64,000 nucleotides of DNA from Klebsiella aerogenes. Its GTDB lineage: Bacteria; Pseudomonadota; Gammaproteobacteria; Enterobacterales; Enterobacteriaceae. Below the pieces are notes generated by a model, which saw only the letters and a list, made by a program, of their open reading frames with translations, ran no database searches and had not been told where the DNA came from. How positions within the stretch are numbered: position 1 is the first letter of the stretch; every line of letters starts with the position of its first letter. This document shows, piece by piece, positions 43,506 through 54,095 of this stretch. The stretch lies in the NCBI GenBank assembly GCA_029027985.1, contig CP119076.1, positions 1 to 64,000 of the forward strand, in the 5' to 3' direction. Position numbers and translations under genes: made by a program.

Positions 43506-45272
43506 TCAGTCAGTCATTTCCTGAGAGGTAAAAGTAAACGTTTCGCCGTCGAAAAGTCCCTGACTGGTAAGTTTTAATGCCGGTATCACCGGTAGGGAGA
43601 GAAATGCCATCTGGATAAACGGTTCATCGGGCAGGGGGCCACACTCGCGGCCCGCTGCTTTTAACCTGTCGATCTGCTCGGCCAGCGAATCTGCGGTGTC
43701 GGTACTCATGAGTCCGGCAATCGGCAGCGCCAGATGGCTTTGTACCTGACCGCAGTGTACGACGCACAGCCCGCCCCCGTCTTCAATCACCTGGTTAACG
43801 GCGAGGGCCATCTCTTCAGCGCTGCGACCGATCACCACAATGTTATGGCTGTCGTGGCTGACCGTCGCAGCCAGCGCGCCCTCACGTAATCCAAATCCAC
43901 TCAGTAGACCGCAGGCGGGAGGAAGCTGATGACCATAGCGTTCAAGTACTGCGATGTAGCTTAAATCATCACGATCGAAACCGTCAGGAGTACAGACGCA
44001 ACTACTGGCATGGGTTATCAATTCGTTAGGGATAACATCAATAACCCGATACCGTTTCCCTGGTATGAAATGCAGCGGAAAATCATCGGCAGCGACAGGC
44101 TGGCGCGCAATGGTATTGCCATAGGGCGGGGAGGTGCGCGCCAGCCTTGTCGGCTCTTCCGTCTTCAGGATATCGGCATCAACAGGCTCTCCTTTGACAA
44201 ATACCTGTTGGACCGTCACGTTACAGATGTCGCTCAGTAGAACAATATCCGCCTGTTTGCCGGGCGCCAGTAATCCAAGATGGTGCAGGCCAAAATGATG
44301 GGCTGCTGACCAACTGGCGACGCGGTAAGCAACATGTGGCGGTACATCATGTTGTAATATCAGTCGCCGGATCAGAGCATCAATATGCCCTTCGTGGGCA
44401 ATTTCCCAAGGGTTGCGATCGTCGGTGCAGAGCATGCACTGCGGACTGTTAAACGCATTGATAAGCGGCGCCAGCGCGTCAAGATTGCGGGCTGCGGACC
44501 CTTCGCGAATCATCAGCGCCATACCAAGTTGGAGTTTGCGCAGACCTTCCTCCCTGCTAAAACTCTCGTGACAGTTCTCGATCCCGGCGGCGATGTAAGT
44601 ATTCAGCGCTTTACCCCCAAGCCCCGGGCAGTGACCGTCCAGAGTCAGATGGCGAAAGGCATCCATTTTATCAAGCAGCGTATTTTGTCCGGCAACGACG
44701 CCGGGATAATCCATCACTTCCGCAAGCCCCGTAACTAACGGATGATCGCGCCAGGCCAGCATTTGTTCGAGGGGGAAATCGGCGCCATTCACATCGCACC
44801 CCGCCAACGCCGGAACGCAGGAACTTACCTGAAGATACTGATTTTGCCGTGCCTGTTCGGCGCAGCGCGCAAACCAGGCAAACCCCCTTTCCCCCATAAC
44901 GTTAACGATTTCGTGTGGATCGCTGATGACCGTCGTGAGGCCGCGGGGCAGCGTTGCGGTTTCAAAGGTGACGGGTGTCATCATGCTGGATTCAATGTGC
45001 AGATGTGAATCGATAAAACCGGGAACAGCCGTGGCGCCACGAGCATCTACGCGCTGCAATGCCTGGGCATCACGATATTCTGCACCGATACCTGCGATAT
45101 ACTTTCCTTTGATGACCACAGGCCCTGTCATTTCTCCGCCATTGATTAAATCGAGAAGCATGACATTATCAATAATATAATCGGCAATGGCCTCTCCGCG
45201 AGAAACGGCTAACAATTCCTGCTGTTCCTGGCGGCTAATGTAATGATATTTATAGTTAATGGATTTATTCAT
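43506..45272 (-). CDS. ade: Adenine deaminase
   Basis: Ade deaminates adenine to hypoxanthine for salvage. The 588 residues equal the E. coli length. This amidohydrolase has the metal motif [11 protein letters not shown] and a conserved [14 protein letters not shown] segment ([12 protein letters not shown]). It is divergent from adeQ, the adenine importer, so import and deamination are side by side. The 164-base gap between them is AT-rich. Confidence 0.97.
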   Translation of the reverse strand: MNKSINYKYHYISRQEQQELLAVSRGEAIADYIIDNVMLLDLINGGEMTGPVVIKGKYIAGIGAEYRDAQALQRVDARGATAVPGFIDSHLHIESSMMTPVTFETATLPRGLTTVISDPHEIVNVMGERGFAWFARCAEQARQNQYLQVSSCVPALAGCDVNGADFPLEQMLAWRDHPLVTGLAEVMDYPGVVAGQNTLLDKMDAFRHLTLDGHCPGLGGKALNTYIAAGIENCHESFSREEGLRKLQLGMALMIREGSAARNLDALAPLINAFNSPQCMLCTDDRNPWEIAHEGHIDALIRRLILQHDVPPHVAYRVASWSAAHHFGLHHLGLLAPGKQADIVLLSDICNVTVQQVFVKGEPVDADILKTEEPTRLARTSPPYGNTIARQPVAADDFPLHFIPGKRYRVIDVIPNELITHASSCVCTPDGFDRDDLSYIAVLERYGHQLPPACGLLSGFGLREGALAATVSHDSHNIVVIGRSAEEMALAVNQVIEDGGGLCVVHCGQVQSHLALPIAGLMSTDTADSLAEQIDRLKAAGRECGPLPDEPFIQMAFLSLPVIPALKLTSQGLFDGETFTFTSQEMTD

Positions 45273-45436
45273 TTTTTTCTCATTTTGATTTTATCAAATT
45301 GATTTTTATTTATCACAAAGAATTATTTTAAGCTTATCTTTAAATGTGCTTTTGCATTGTGATTGTAATCACTGAATTACGTGTGAAATATGCTTTAAAA
45401 AGAGTTGTGGTTATATCTTAACTAATGGATGAGAAA

Positions 45437-46771
45437 ATGAATAATGATATCAGTGATGAGGTAACCCCTGACTCAGGGCTGCTTTCGCGGTTATTTAAAC
45501 TTCATCAGCATGGCACTAACGTGCGGACCGAAACAATAGCGGGAATGACAACGTTCTTAACGATGGTCTACATCGTTTTTGTGAACCCGCAGATATTGGG
45601 GGCCGCGCAGATGGACCCCAAAGTGGTGTTTGTCACCACCTGCCTGATTGCCGGTGTCGGCAGTATTGCCATGGGGGTGGTCGCTAATCTTCCTGTGGCG
45701 CTGGCGCCAGCGATGGGGCTCAACGCCTTTTTTGCGTTTGTCGTCGTGGGAGCGATGGGGGTCAGTTGGCAAACGGGGATGGGGGCAATCTTCTGGGGGG
45801 CGGTGGGCTTATTTCTACTTACCCTCTTTCGTATTCGTTACTGGATGATCTCAAATATTCCCGTTAGTTTACGTATTGGCATTACCAGCGGTATTGGTTT
45901 ATTTATTGCGATGATGGGTTTAAAAAATGCGGGTGTCATTGTCGCCAATAAAGACACGCTGGTCGCCATCGGTAACTTAAATTCTCATACCGTGTTACTG
46001 GGGATTTTAGGTTTTTTTATTATTACCGTCCTGTCATCGCGGCATTTTCACGCCGCCGTACTGGTTTCCATCGTTGTGACATCCTGTTGCGGATTGTTTT
46101 TCGGTGATGTTCATTTTAATGGCGTGTATTCCGTTCCTCCAGGCATTACTGACGTGATCGGCGAGGTAGATTTGAGTGGCGCATTGTCACTCAATCTGGC
46201 CGGTATTATCTTTTCATTCATGCTTATCAACTTATTTGATTCTTCAGGAACGCTCATTGGCGTAACCGATAAAGCGGGATTAATCGATCGCCATGGTAAG
46301 TTTCCTGGTATGAATAAAGCGCTGTATGTTGACAGTCTGAGTTCCGTCGCCGGGGCGTTTATCGGCACCTCTTCAGTGACTGCCTATATTGAAAGTACTT
46401 CGGGCGTGGCGGTAGGGGGACGCACAGGGCTGACGGCAGTGGTGGTTGGTGTCTTATTCCTGCTGGTGATGTTCTTTTCCCCGCTGGTGGGAATGGTTCC
46501 CGCTTATGCAACGGCGGGGGCGCTTATTTTTGTCGGAGTGCTGATGACTTCCAGCCTGTCTCGTGTCAACTGGGATGATTTTACTGAATCGGTGCCTGCC
46601 TTTGTCACGACGGTAATGATGCCTTTTAGTTTTTCTATTACCGAGGGGATTGCGCTTGGTTTCATGTCTTACTGCATTATGAAGGTGTTTACTGGACGCT
46701 GGCGTGAGTTGAATCTCTGCGTCATTGCGGTCGCAGTACTTTTCGCGTTGAAAATCATGCTGGTGGATTAG
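45437..46771 (+). CDS. adeQ: Adenine permease AdeQ (NCS2/AzgA-like)
   Basis: AdeQ (formerly YicO) is an inner-membrane proton-coupled adenine importer. I chose ATG 45437 (MNNDISDEV), giving 444 residues as in E. coli, over the ATG four codons upstream. The AzgA-like motifs FFAFVVVGAMG and GTSSVTAYIESTSGVAVGGRTG are present. Confidence 0.93.
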   Translation: MNNDISDEVTPDSGLLSRLFKLHQHGTNVRTETIAGMTTFLTMVYIVFVNPQILGAAQMDPKVVFVTTCLIAGVGSIAMGVVANLPVALAPAMGLNAFFAFVVVGAMGVSWQTGMGAIFWGAVGLFLLTLFRIRYWMISNIPVSLRIGITSGIGLFIAMMGLKNAGVIVANKDTLVAIGNLNSHTVLLGILGFFIITVLSSRHFHAAVLVSIVVTSCCGLFFGDVHFNGVYSVPPGITDVIGEVDLSGALSLNLAGIIFSFMLINLFDSSGTLIGVTDKAGLIDRHGKFPGMNKALYVDSLSSVAGAFIGTSSVTAYIESTSGVAVGGRTGLTAVVVGVLFLLVMFFSPLVGMVPAYATAGALIFVGVLMTSSLSRVNWDDFTESVPAFVTTVMMPFSFSITEGIALGFMSYCIMKVFTGRWRELNLCVIAVAVLFALKIMLVD

Positions 46772-46823
46772 TACCAGCGAGCTGTTTCCAGATATCATGA
46801 GTGCAGATAACGCAGGAGAACTC

Positions 46824-47276
46824 ATGATCTGGATTATGCTGGCCACGCTGGCGGTGGTGTTTGTTGTCGGTTTTCGGGTGCTGACGTCTGATTCCCGACG
46901 GGCGATTCGCCGTCTGAGCGAGCGTCTTGGTATTACTCCCGTCCCGCTGGAGTCGATGATCGATCAGCTGGGAAAAACCGCCGGTAATGAGTATTTACGT
47001 TATCTTGAGCGGCCAAATGAAGCGCATCTGCAGAACGCTGCGCAGGTCCTGCTGATCTGGCAGGCCGCTATCGTCGACGCCAGCGAAAAGAACCTGCATT
47101 ACTGGTATCGCCTGATGCAAAAAGCGCGTTTAGCGGCGCCGATAACCGACGCGCAGATCCGTCTGGCGCAGGGGTTTCTACGCGAGCTGGATCCGGATGT
47201 GAGCGATTTGCATAACCTGCAGCAGCGCTATAACGCCCTGTTCTTGCCGGAAGACGGCGTGCACTGGCTGCACTGA
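46824..47276 (+). CDS. yicN: YicN, DUF1198 protein
   Basis: The 150-residue protein has one N-terminal membrane segment (about 2-18) and a helical cytoplasmic body; its function is unknown. I chose ATG 46824 (MIWIMLATL) with AGGAG upstream, matching E. coli YicN. It starts 52 bases after adeQ on the same strand. Confidence 0.9.
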   Translation: MIWIMLATLAVVFVVGFRVLTSDSRRAIRRLSERLGITPVPLESMIDQLGKTAGNEYLRYLERPNEAHLQNAAQVLLIWQAAIVDASEKNLHYWYRLMQKARLAAPITDAQIRLAQGFLRELDPDVSDLHNLQQRYNALFLPEDGVHWLH

Positions 47277-47301
47277 TATCATTGTTATCCCGGCTTGTGT
47301 G

Positions 47302-47394
47302 CTGGATGGCGGCTGCGCCTTATCCGGCCTACGGTTTACGCGTTCGTCCCTTGTGTTCCTTGTAGGCCGGATAAGCGTTAGCGCCATCCGGCAG
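47302..47394. repeat. BIME: two inverted REP units
   Basis: A REP unit at 47302-47332 (CTGGATGGCGGCTGCGCC) is followed by its inverted copy at 47361-47394 (GTAGGCCGGATAAGCG). This is a typical enterobacterial interspersed mosaic element between convergent yicN and the small regulator gene. Confidence 0.8.
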
Positions 47395-47399
47395 AAGGG

Positions 47400-47627
47400 C
47401 TACAGCAGGATTTTCAGGCCGTGTTTTTGTACGACGCTAAGCAATTTTAATGACAGTCCGCTTGGTCGTTTAGCGCCAGTTTCCCATTTTTGCACGGTAG
47501 ACACGCTGGTATTCAGATAACGAGCAAACACCGGTTGGCTAACGTTGAGTTGTTCCCGTAGAGCTTTAATCTCAATGGGTTGAAGAGCAGTTACGCGACC
47601 GAGACATGATTCATCAAAATGACGCAT
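47400..47627 (-). CDS. Small Xre-type helix-turn-helix regulator (antitoxin-like)
   Basis: The 75-residue protein is almost entirely a helix-turn-helix domain, IKALREQLNVSQPVFARYLN then STVQKWETGAKRPSG, followed by LKLLSVV. This pattern is shared by HigA, NadS and YiaG-like proteins. Type II systems of this class place the toxin just upstream, but here that space holds only 138 bases and then nepI, so no toxin gene is present. It may regulate itself or nepI. The role is unknown. Confidence 0.8.
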   Translation of the reverse strand: MRHFDESCLGRVTALQPIEIKALREQLNVSQPVFARYLNTSVSTVQKWETGAKRPSGLSLKLLSVVQKHGLKILL

Positions 47628-47765
47628 CGTTTCTCGTTTTTTTAAACATGGGAGCAGCTACGCATCCTCTCGTGAAAAGCGCTGAGAGTTGTGAAAACGT
47701 TAAATACGTCACACACAAAATGTTACACTGCGCAGCTTTCCGCCATTTTTCTCAGCAGGTAACTC

Positions 47766-48950
47766 ATGAGTCATTCAAATGAAGCCAAACCCCACGCAAG
47801 CGATCTCGCGCGGCCAAACTGGTCGGCAGTATTCGCGGTTGCTTTCTGCGTCGCCTGCCTGATTACCGTTGAGTTTCTGCCGGTCAGCCTGCTGACGCCG
47901 ATGGCGCTGGATTTAGGCATCTCTGAAGGGGTGGCCGGGCAGTCGGTGACGACGACGGCGTTTGTGGCGATGTTCTCCAGCCTGTTTGTGACCACGGTGA
48001 TTGGCAAAACCGATCGTCGCTACGTGGTCATTCTGTTTTCGCTCTTGCTGACCCTTTCCTGTTTGCTGGTTTCGTTTGCCAATAGCTTTACCCTGTTGCT
48101 GTTGGGGCGCGCTTGCCTGGGCCTGGCGCTCGGCGGCTTCTGGGCGATGTCGGCGTCGCTGACCATGCGACTGGTACCCATGCGCGTGGTGCCGAAAGCG
48201 CTGTCGATTATCTTCGGCGCGGTATCGATAGCGCTGGTGATTGCCGCCCCGTTAGGTAGCTTCCTCGGCGGGATCATCGGCTGGCGCAACGTCTTCAACG
48301 CCGCAGCGGTGATGGGCGTGCTGTGTACGATTTGGGTGTTGAAGGCGCTACCGTCGCTGCCGGGTGAATCGGCTTCGCAGCAGCAAAATATGTTCGGCCT
48401 GCTGAAGCGCCCGGGAGTACTGGCCGGTATGTGCGCCATTTTCATGGCCTTTGCCGGGCAGTTCGCCTTCTTTACCTATATTCGCCCGATCTACATGACA
48501 CTTGCCGGCTTTGACGTCGACGGCCTGACGTTGGTGCTGCTGAGCTTTGGTATCGCCAGTTTTATCGGCACGTCGCTCTCATCAATGGTATTGAAGCACT
48601 CGGTTAAGGCGGCGTTGGCGATTTCGCCACTGGTGTTAACCGCCAGTGCGGCGGCGCTGGTGTTGTGGGGCGAAAGCAAAGTGGTGGCCTCAACGGTAGC
48701 GATTATCTGGGGCTTTGCTTTTGCGTTGATACCGGTGGGATGGTCTACGTGGATCACCCGTTCGCTCTCCGATCAGGCGGAAAAAGCCGGGTCGATTCAG
48801 GTGGCGGTGATCCAGCTCGCCAACACCTGCGGCGCGGCGGTCGGCGGCATCGCGCTCGACCACCTGGGTCTGCTGTCGCCGCTGGTGCTATCAGGCATTC
48901 TGATGCTGTTCACCGGGTTGCTGGTAATAACGAGAGTACGGATAAACTAA
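47766..48950 (+). CDS. nepI: Purine ribonucleoside exporter NepI (MFS)
   Basis: NepI exports inosine and guanosine. The 394-residue protein of the DHA1 MFS family has 12 helices and the motif [22 protein letters not shown], closely matching E. coli. Upstream, GAAAACGTTAAAT (about 47693) resembles the centre of a PurR box, but weakly. The start is ATG 47766 with CAGGT upstream. Confidence 0.94.
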   Translation: MSHSNEAKPHASDLARPNWSAVFAVAFCVACLITVEFLPVSLLTPMALDLGISEGVAGQSVTTTAFVAMFSSLFVTTVIGKTDRRYVVILFSLLLTLSCLLVSFANSFTLLLLGRACLGLALGGFWAMSASLTMRLVPMRVVPKALSIIFGAVSIALVIAAPLGSFLGGIIGWRNVFNAAAVMGVLCTIWVLKALPSLPGESASQQQNMFGLLKRPGVLAGMCAIFMAFAGQFAFFTYIRPIYMTLAGFDVDGLTLVLLSFGIASFIGTSLSSMVLKHSVKAALAISPLVLTASAAALVLWGESKVVASTVAIIWGFAFALIPVGWSTWITRSLSDQAEKAGSIQVAVIQLANTCGAAVGGIALDHLGLLSPLVLSGILMLFTGLLVITRVRIN

Positions 48951-48956
48951 CGTTAC

Positions 48957-48987
48957 GCCCGGGCAAGGCGGTAAGCCATTGCCCGGA
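48957..48987. repeat. REP-like hairpin between nepI and phnX
   Basis: GCCCGGGCAA and TTGCCCGGAC-type arms flank GGCGGTAAGCCA. It lies between the convergent nepI and phnX genes. Confidence 0.55.
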
Positions 48988-48994
48988 CAAAAAC

Positions 48995-49804
48995 CTACGG
49001 CCGTTCGCCCTTCGCCAGACGGGCGTTGATGTCGGCAATCACCCCCGGCAGGTCGGCTAACGTATCCACCACGTAATGCGCCCCTGCGGCATACAGTTTG
49101 CTGGCGGCCAGCTCGCGGCGGGTGGCAATTTCTGTCGCCGACATCGCCTGATACTCCTCCCAGGTGGCGCCGAATTCGTTACCGGAAACCGACAGCCCCA
49201 CGGTCCACATCCCGGCATTCAATCCTTCGCTAATCCCCGGCGCGGCGTCGTCCACCTTCACGCAGTGCGCGACGGCATCGATACCCAGCGTAATGACGTT
49301 TTGCAGCGCCATCCACGGCCCCGGACGCCCGCCCGCGGCGAGATCATCGGTGGCGACCCAGTGGTCCGGCGCATAGCCCTGAGCGGCGGCGGCCGGTACC
49401 AGTTTTTCCATCACCGGGCGCGGATAACCCGAGCAGGAGCCGATCTTCAGGCCCTCGGCGCGCAGCGCAGCAATAGTGTCGACAACGCCGGCGATCGGCG
49501 CGGAAAAATCGACAACTTTAGCGATTTGCAGCGGCATAAAAGCGGCGTAGATCGCATCGATATCGGCGGCGTTCATGGCGCGGCCGAATTTAGCCTGCCA
49601 GCGACTATCGACGGAAGGCAGTTTGCCCAGCGCTTCAATGTGCTGCCATTTGCCAAGCCCCATCGGCACGCGGGCTTCTTCGAGGGTGATCTCGATATCA
49701 AAGGCTTTACGGAACGCCTCAACGAAAATTTGCGTCGGCGCGAAGGAGCCGAAGTCTACGGTGGTGCCGGCCCAGTCGAGAATCAGTGCGGTAATACGGT
49801 TCAT
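48995..49804 (-). CDS. phnX: Phosphonoacetaldehyde hydrolase (phosphonatase)
   Basis: PhnX cleaves phosphonoacetaldehyde to acetaldehyde and phosphate. The 269-residue HAD enzyme has nucleophile Asp10 (LDWAGTTVD) and the Schiff-base lysine at 52 (GLGKWQ), both hallmarks of phosphonatase. It lies 9 bases downstream of phnW on the same strand. Confidence 0.96.
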   Translation of the reverse strand: MNRITALILDWAGTTVDFGSFAPTQIFVEAFRKAFDIEITLEEARVPMGLGKWQHIEALGKLPSVDSRWQAKFGRAMNAADIDAIYAAFMPLQIAKVVDFSAPIAGVVDTIAALRAEGLKIGSCSGYPRPVMEKLVPAAAAQGYAPDHWVATDDLAAGGRPGPWMALQNVITLGIDAVAHCVKVDDAAPGISEGLNAGMWTVGLSVSGNEFGATWEEYQAMSATEIATRRELAASKLYAAGAHYVVDTLADLPGVIADINARLAKGERP

Positions 49805-49813
49805 GGCGGTTCC

Positions 49814-50917
49814 TTATTGTTTCCAGTACATAGCGTTGTCGATGGCCGCCAGCAGGGCGGTGATGTCGGCGTCGTAGACTTCGCCGATGTTGCCGATGCG
49901 GAAGCAATCGCTTTGCGACACTTTGCCCGGATAGATAACGAAGCCCTGATCTTTCAGCTTCTGATAGAACGTGTTAAAGCGGTACTGCGGCGCATCAGGC
50001 GAATAAAAAGCGGTGATGATCGGCGAGTGCAGGCTGTCGTCGAGCAAGGGCTGGAAGCCGAGCGCGCGCATCCCGGCGACCAGACGGCGCTGATTGTTGC
50101 TGTAGCGCTGATGGCGAGCGCTGACGCCGCCTTCTTGCGCCAGCTCTTTCAGCGCCTGGGCAAAGGCCAGCACGGTGTGGGTTGGAGAAGTAAAACGCCA
50201 CTTCCCGTGATTATCCTCCATGCAGCGCCACTGCGCGTACAGATCCAACGATAGCGAGCGCGAGCGACCTTTGCAGGCGGCAAGCTCCGCTTCGCGGGCG
50301 ATCACGAAGGCGAAGCCAGGCACACCCTGAATACATTTGTTGGCCGAGCTAATCAGATAATCAATATTCAGTGCGGCAATATCCATCGGAATGCCGCCGA
50401 AGCTGCTCATCGCATCGACGATATAGCGTTTATCGTATTGCTTCGCCAGCGCCGCAACCTCTTCGATCGGGTTGAGCATACCGGTGGTGGTCTCGCTATG
50501 TACCATCGCGATATGGGTGATCGCCGGGTCGTCCTGCAGGATCCGTTCGATCGCCGCCGCATCCGGGCGAGCGACTTCGCCGCAGTCGTAGGGGTGGCAG
50601 GCGATGCCCATCAGTTGCGCCATCTCAATCATACGTGCGCCGTAGGCGCCATTGCTGATGATCAGCACTTTGCCTTGTTCGCCAATGGCGCTGCCGAGTA
50701 CGGCTTCAACCGCGTAACTGCCGCTACCCTGTAGCAGCACTGAAGTATAACCATCGGCCGGGGTCGCCAGCTGTACCAGCTGCTGGCGGATGATCTGTAC
50801 CACGCCGAGATTGTAATCATCGTCCCAGGTACAGCTATCGAATAACATGGCCTCTTTCACCGTGCGGGAGGTGGTTAACGGGCCGGGGGTCAGCAGCAGG
50901 TAGTTCCGTGAAGTCAT
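49814..50917 (-). CDS. phnW: 2-Aminoethylphosphonate:pyruvate aminotransferase
   Basis: PhnW converts 2-aminoethylphosphonate and pyruvate to phosphonoacetaldehyde and alanine. The 367-residue class V aminotransferase has the PLP lysine at 194 (SSANKCIQG). I chose ATG 50917 ([14 protein letters not shown]), the Salmonella length, over the frame open from 50983. It is divergent from phnR. Confidence 0.96.
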   Translation of the reverse strand: MTSRNYLLLTPGPLTTSRTVKEAMLFDSCTWDDDYNLGVVQIIRQQLVQLATPADGYTSVLLQGSGSYAVEAVLGSAIGEQGKVLIISNGAYGARMIEMAQLMGIACHPYDCGEVARPDAAAIERILQDDPAITHIAMVHSETTTGMLNPIEEVAALAKQYDKRYIVDAMSSFGGIPMDIAALNIDYLISSANKCIQGVPGFAFVIAREAELAACKGRSRSLSLDLYAQWRCMEDNHGKWRFTSPTHTVLAFAQALKELAQEGGVSARHQRYSNNQRRLVAGMRALGFQPLLDDSLHSPIITAFYSPDAPQYRFNTFYQKLKDQGFVIYPGKVSQSDCFRIGNIGEVYDADITALLAAIDNAMYWKQ

Positions 50918-50930
50918 TTGTCTCACCATT

Positions 50931-50942
50931 TGGTCTATACCA
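50931..50942. promoter_or_regulatory. PhnR operator upstream of phnWX
   Basis: TGGTCTATACCA is a perfect palindrome (with TT/AG flanks) 14 bases before the phnW start. It shares the TGGT-TAGACCA core with the palindrome upstream of phnS. Confidence 0.7.
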
Positions 50943-51058
50943 GATTTGCATTTATCATGGAGATAAAGTCGGGGCAGGGTCAAAGGAAATGTGGCGCTGC
51001 AACAAAAAATTCATCTCGCCAGGTATAATGGCGATATCAAATCTGCTTGTGAGTAAAC

Positions 51059-51778
51059 ATGAAATCACCCTCTGGCGAGATGCCGCAGTACCTGATGATT
51101 AAGGCGCAGTTGCAGGCGCGTATTCAAAACGGCGCGTTGAAAAGCGGCGATAAACTGCCGTCAGAACGCGAGCTGTGCGCGCTGTTCAATACCACGCGTA
51201 TTACGGTGCGCGAGAGCCTGGCGCAGTTGGAAGCCAGCGGCGTGATTTACCGCGCCGACCGCCGCGGTTGGTTTGTGACGCCGGAACGTCTGTGGTTGGA
51301 TCCGACGCAGAACACCAATTTCCACAAGCTGTGTCTCGAACAGGGGCGTGAGCCAAAAACGGTGCTGCTTAACGGCCGCTTAACCGCGGTGCCGCTGGAT
51401 GTGATGGCGCCGCTGGATCTGCAGCCCTTCGATCAGGTTTACTTGCTGACGCGCCTGCGCTATGCCGACGGGCGGCCGGTGTGCTACTGCGAAAACCACT
51501 GTTTACCCGCCCGGGTGCCGGAGCTGCTGCGTCACGATCTCAATGGCAGCCTGACCGAGATTTATCACAGCCAGTACGACTTGATATATACCAGTATGCA
51601 TTTGTCGTTTTACCCGACCTCGATGCCGGCGCAGGCCGCGGAAGCGTTGGGGGTGATGGAAGGGCGCCCGGCGCTGTTGTTGCGCCGACTCAATTACGAT
51701 CAGCACGGGCGCATTCTCGATTACGATATCGAATACTGGCGTCATGATAGCCTGCGAATTGAAGTCGATACGCATTGA
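51059..51778 (+). CDS. phnR: Phosphonate regulator PhnR (GntR/UTRA family)
   Basis: The 239-residue protein has an N-terminal GntR winged helix ([21 protein letters not shown]) and a C-terminal UTRA ligand domain. By position and matching operators it should control phnWX and phnSTUV; the effector is probably 2-aminoethylphosphonate or a product (inference). It has its own hairpin downstream (51795-51821), separating it from phnS by 189 bases. Confidence 0.92.
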   Translation: MKSPSGEMPQYLMIKAQLQARIQNGALKSGDKLPSERELCALFNTTRITVRESLAQLEASGVIYRADRRGWFVTPERLWLDPTQNTNFHKLCLEQGREPKTVLLNGRLTAVPLDVMAPLDLQPFDQVYLLTRLRYADGRPVCYCENHCLPARVPELLRHDLNGSLTEIYHSQYDLIYTSMHLSFYPTSMPAQAAEALGVMEGRPALLLRRLNYDQHGRILDYDIEYWRHDSLRIEVDTH

Positions 51779-51794
51779 TTTTATTGTCTTTTCT

Positions 51795-51821
51795 CCCCGG
51801 TAGTGCTGGCGCTTACCGGGG
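51795..51821 (+). repeat. REP-like hairpin after phnR
   Basis: CCCCGGTA and TACCGGGG form an 8-bp stem over an 11-base loop. It has no T run downstream and resembles a REP unit rather than a terminator. Confidence 0.5.
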
Positions 51822-51880
51822 CGACAAATCCCAATACCCGCTGATCCTGGGTTTTCGTTTTTAACTCTTTCGACACACTT

Positions 51881-51901
51881 CTTTCATCGTTTTGTCATAA
51901 A
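51881..51901 (+). promoter_or_regulatory. Pho box upstream of phnS
   Basis: CTTTCAT and TTGTCAT repeat at 11-base spacing, followed by AAA. This matches the PhoB-box layout of tandem CTGTCAT units. It lies about 67 bases before the phnS start. Salmonella phosphonatase genes are Pho-regulated. Confidence 0.7.
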
Positions 51902-51923
51902 CCATCGGTAGCGTGAAAGCCAA

Positions 51924-51939
51924 TCTGGTGTAGACCAGA
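51924..51939. promoter_or_regulatory. PhnR operator upstream of phnS
   Basis: TCTGGT-GTAG-ACCAGA is a perfect palindrome 28 bases before the phnS ATG and 22 bases after the Pho box. It matches the palindrome in the phnW-phnR gap. Confidence 0.75.
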
Positions 51940-51967
51940 ATAACTTACCCCCGATGAGGCTTACACG

Positions 51968-52981
51968 ATGAAACTCTCCCGACTTGCTCTGCTGTCCCTG
52001 TTCGCGCTAACCAGTTCCCCGGTTTGGGCGGATGGCGTCGTCACGGTTTACTCCGCTGATGGCCTGCATGACGGCGATAACAGCTGGTATCAGAGCCAGT
52101 TCGACGCCTTCACCAAAGCGACGGGCATCAAAGTGCAGTACGTGGAAGGCGGTTCCGGCGCGATCGTCGAACGTCTGGCGAAGGAGCGCACCAACCCGCA
52201 GGCCGACGTGCTGGTGACGGTGCCGCCGTTTATTCAGCGCGCCGCCAAAGAGCAACTGCTGGCAACCTTCAAACCGCAGGGCAACGAGCAGATCCCTGGC
52301 GCCAACGACCATTATGCGCCGCTGGTGAACAACTATCTGACCTTCATCTACAACGGCCAACTGCTGAAAACCGCGCCAGCCAGCTGGCACGACCTGCTGG
52401 ACAACCGCTTTAAGAACAAGCTGCAGTATTCCACGCCGGGTCAGGCGGGCGACGGCACCGCGGTGATGTTGCAGGCGTTCCATAGCCTTGGCGGCAAAGA
52501 CGCCGGTTTTGATTACCTTGGCAAACTGCAGGCGAACAACGTCGGCCCATCGGCATCCACCGGCAAGCTGACGGCGCTGGTCAACAAAGGCGAACTGTAT
52601 GTCGCTAACGGCGATCTGCAGATGAACCTGTCGCAGATGGCGCGTAATCCGAACGTCAAAATCTTCTGGCCGGCAGACGACAAAGGCGAACGTAGCGCGC
52701 TGGCGCTGCCGTACACCATCGGGCTGGTGCAGAACGGGCCGAACAGCGAAAACGGCAAAAAGTTGATCAACTTCCTGCTGGACAAGCCGGCGCAATCCAG
52801 CGTGAGCGCGCTCTCCTGGGGGCTGCCGGTGCGTAGCGACGTGACGCCTGATGACGCCAACTTTAAGGCGGCGAAAGCGGCGCTCGACGGCGTGAAGAGC
52901 TGGGAACCGAACTGGGATGACGTTGCAGTATCGCTGTCGGCGGATATCGCCCGCTGGCATAAAGTGACCGATAGCGAGTAA
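51968..52981 (+). CDS. phnS: 2-Aminoethylphosphonate ABC transporter, binding protein PhnS
   Basis: PhnS is the periplasmic binding protein for 2-aminoethylphosphonate. The 337-residue precursor has a signal peptide (cleavage after VWA, residue 21) and a type 2 periplasmic-binding fold of the iron(III)/phosphonate group. It starts the phnSTUV transport operon; phnT follows 4 bases later. Confidence 0.93.
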   Translation: MKLSRLALLSLFALTSSPVWADGVVTVYSADGLHDGDNSWYQSQFDAFTKATGIKVQYVEGGSGAIVERLAKERTNPQADVLVTVPPFIQRAAKEQLLATFKPQGNEQIPGANDHYAPLVNNYLTFIYNGQLLKTAPASWHDLLDNRFKNKLQYSTPGQAGDGTAVMLQAFHSLGGKDAGFDYLGKLQANNVGPSASTGKLTALVNKGELYVANGDLQMNLSQMARNPNVKIFWPADDKGERSALALPYTIGLVQNGPNSENGKKLINFLLDKPAQSSVSALSWGLPVRSDVTPDDANFKAAKAALDGVKSWEPNWDDVAVSLSADIARWHKVTDSE

Positions 52982-52985
52982 GCCG

Positions 52986-54095
52986 ATGTTGATGAAAACG
53001 ACCGTCACTCCTTCCCCGTCGCTGGCGGGGACTTCCGGGATTACCCTGGACTCGCTGCGCGTTTCGTATCACGGCAACGTGGTATTGAAACCGCTGTCAT
53101 TGACCATCGAACCCGGTGAGGTACTGGCGCTGATTGGCCCTTCCGGTTCCGGGAAAACCACGGTGCTGCGGGCGATAGCCGGGTTTGTCCAACCGGCGGG
53201 TGGTCGGATTCTGATCGGCGATACTGACGTTACTCATCTGCCGCCGTACAAACGCGGGCTGGCGATGGTGGTGCAGAACTACGCGCTGTTCCCGCATATG
53301 AAGGTAGAAGACAACGTCGCCTTCGGTCTGCGGGCGCAAAAGCAGCCGAAAGCGTTGATCGCCGAGCGCGTCACGGAGGCATTAAAAATCGTCGGTATGG
53401 CGGACTACGCCACGCGCTACCCGCACCAGCTTTCCGGCGGCCAGCAACAGCGCGTTGCTATTGCGCGCGCCATTGCTGTGCGTCCTCGCGTGCTGCTGCT
53501 TGATGAGCCGCTGTCGGCGCTGGATGCGCAAATCCGCCATAACATGGTGGAGGAGATAGCTCGCCTGCACCGCGAACTGCCGGAGCTGACGATTCTCTAC
53601 GTTACCCACGATCAGACCGAAGCGCTGACCCTGGCAGACAAAATCGGCATCATGAAAGACGGGTCGATGATCGCCCATGGCGAGACCCACGAGCTGTACC
53701 ACTATCCGCCGAACCGCTTTAGCGCGGAATTCCTCGGTCGCGCCAATATCCTGCAAGCGACGGCGCTGAAAGATAGCCCGCAGCCGGGGTTGGTCAGCGT
53801 GAGCTGCGGCGGCGGCTTGATTAACGCTTTCAGCCAGGGCGGACAGCACGGCAGCAACAAGCTGCTATGTATTCGCCCGCAGCACATGAGCCTGACGCCG
53901 CGTTCGGCGACCAGTAATCGCCTCAACGCGACCCTGACGTCGGTGCACTGGCAGGGCGATCTGACCCATCTGCTGTGCGACGTCGCGGGCGAGGCGGTGC
54001 GAATCGTGATGACCCATGTGAATCCATTGCCGCGCGCGGGCGACAAGCTGGCGCTCTACTTTGAACCCAACGATGCGGTTCTGATTGAGGTGTAA
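52986..54095 (+). CDS. phnT: 2-Aminoethylphosphonate ABC transporter, ATPase PhnT
   Basis: PhnT is the cytoplasmic ATPase. The 369 residues hold Walker A GPSGSGKT (51-58), Q-loop, signature [14 protein letters not shown], Walker [14 protein letters not shown], and a C-terminal TOBE-type domain. ATG 52986 and 52992 are both possible starts. It overlaps phnU by one base. Confidence 0.95.
   Translation: MLMKTTVTPSPSLAGTSGITLDSLRVSYHGNVVLKPLSLTIEPGEVLALIGPSGSGKTTVLRAIAGFVQPAGGRILIGDTDVTHLPPYKRGLAMVVQNYALFPHMKVEDNVAFGLRAQKQPKALIAERVTEALKIVGMADYATRYPHQLSGGQQQRVAIARAIAVRPRVLLLDEPLSALDAQIRHNMVEEIARLHRELPELTILYVTHDQTEALTLADKIGIMKDGSMIAHGETHELYHYPPNRFSAEFLGRANILQATALKDSPQPGLVSVSCGGGLINAFSQGGQHGSNKLLCIRPQHMSLTPRSATSNRLNATLTSVHWQGDLTHLLCDVAGEAVRIVMTHVNPLPRAGDKLALYFEPNDAVLIEV

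Noticed and set aside
47693-47706. PurR box before nepI
   Set aside because: Only the central AAACGTT matches; the outer bases of the consensus are wrong.
49076-50254. 392-codon open frame on the plus strand across phnX and phnW
   Set aside because: It is an antisense shadow of two well-supported genes, and its protein has no family features (Arg/Gly-rich, low-complexity).
51795-51821. Terminator of phnR
   Set aside because: The stem is strong but is not followed by a T run; it fits a REP unit better.
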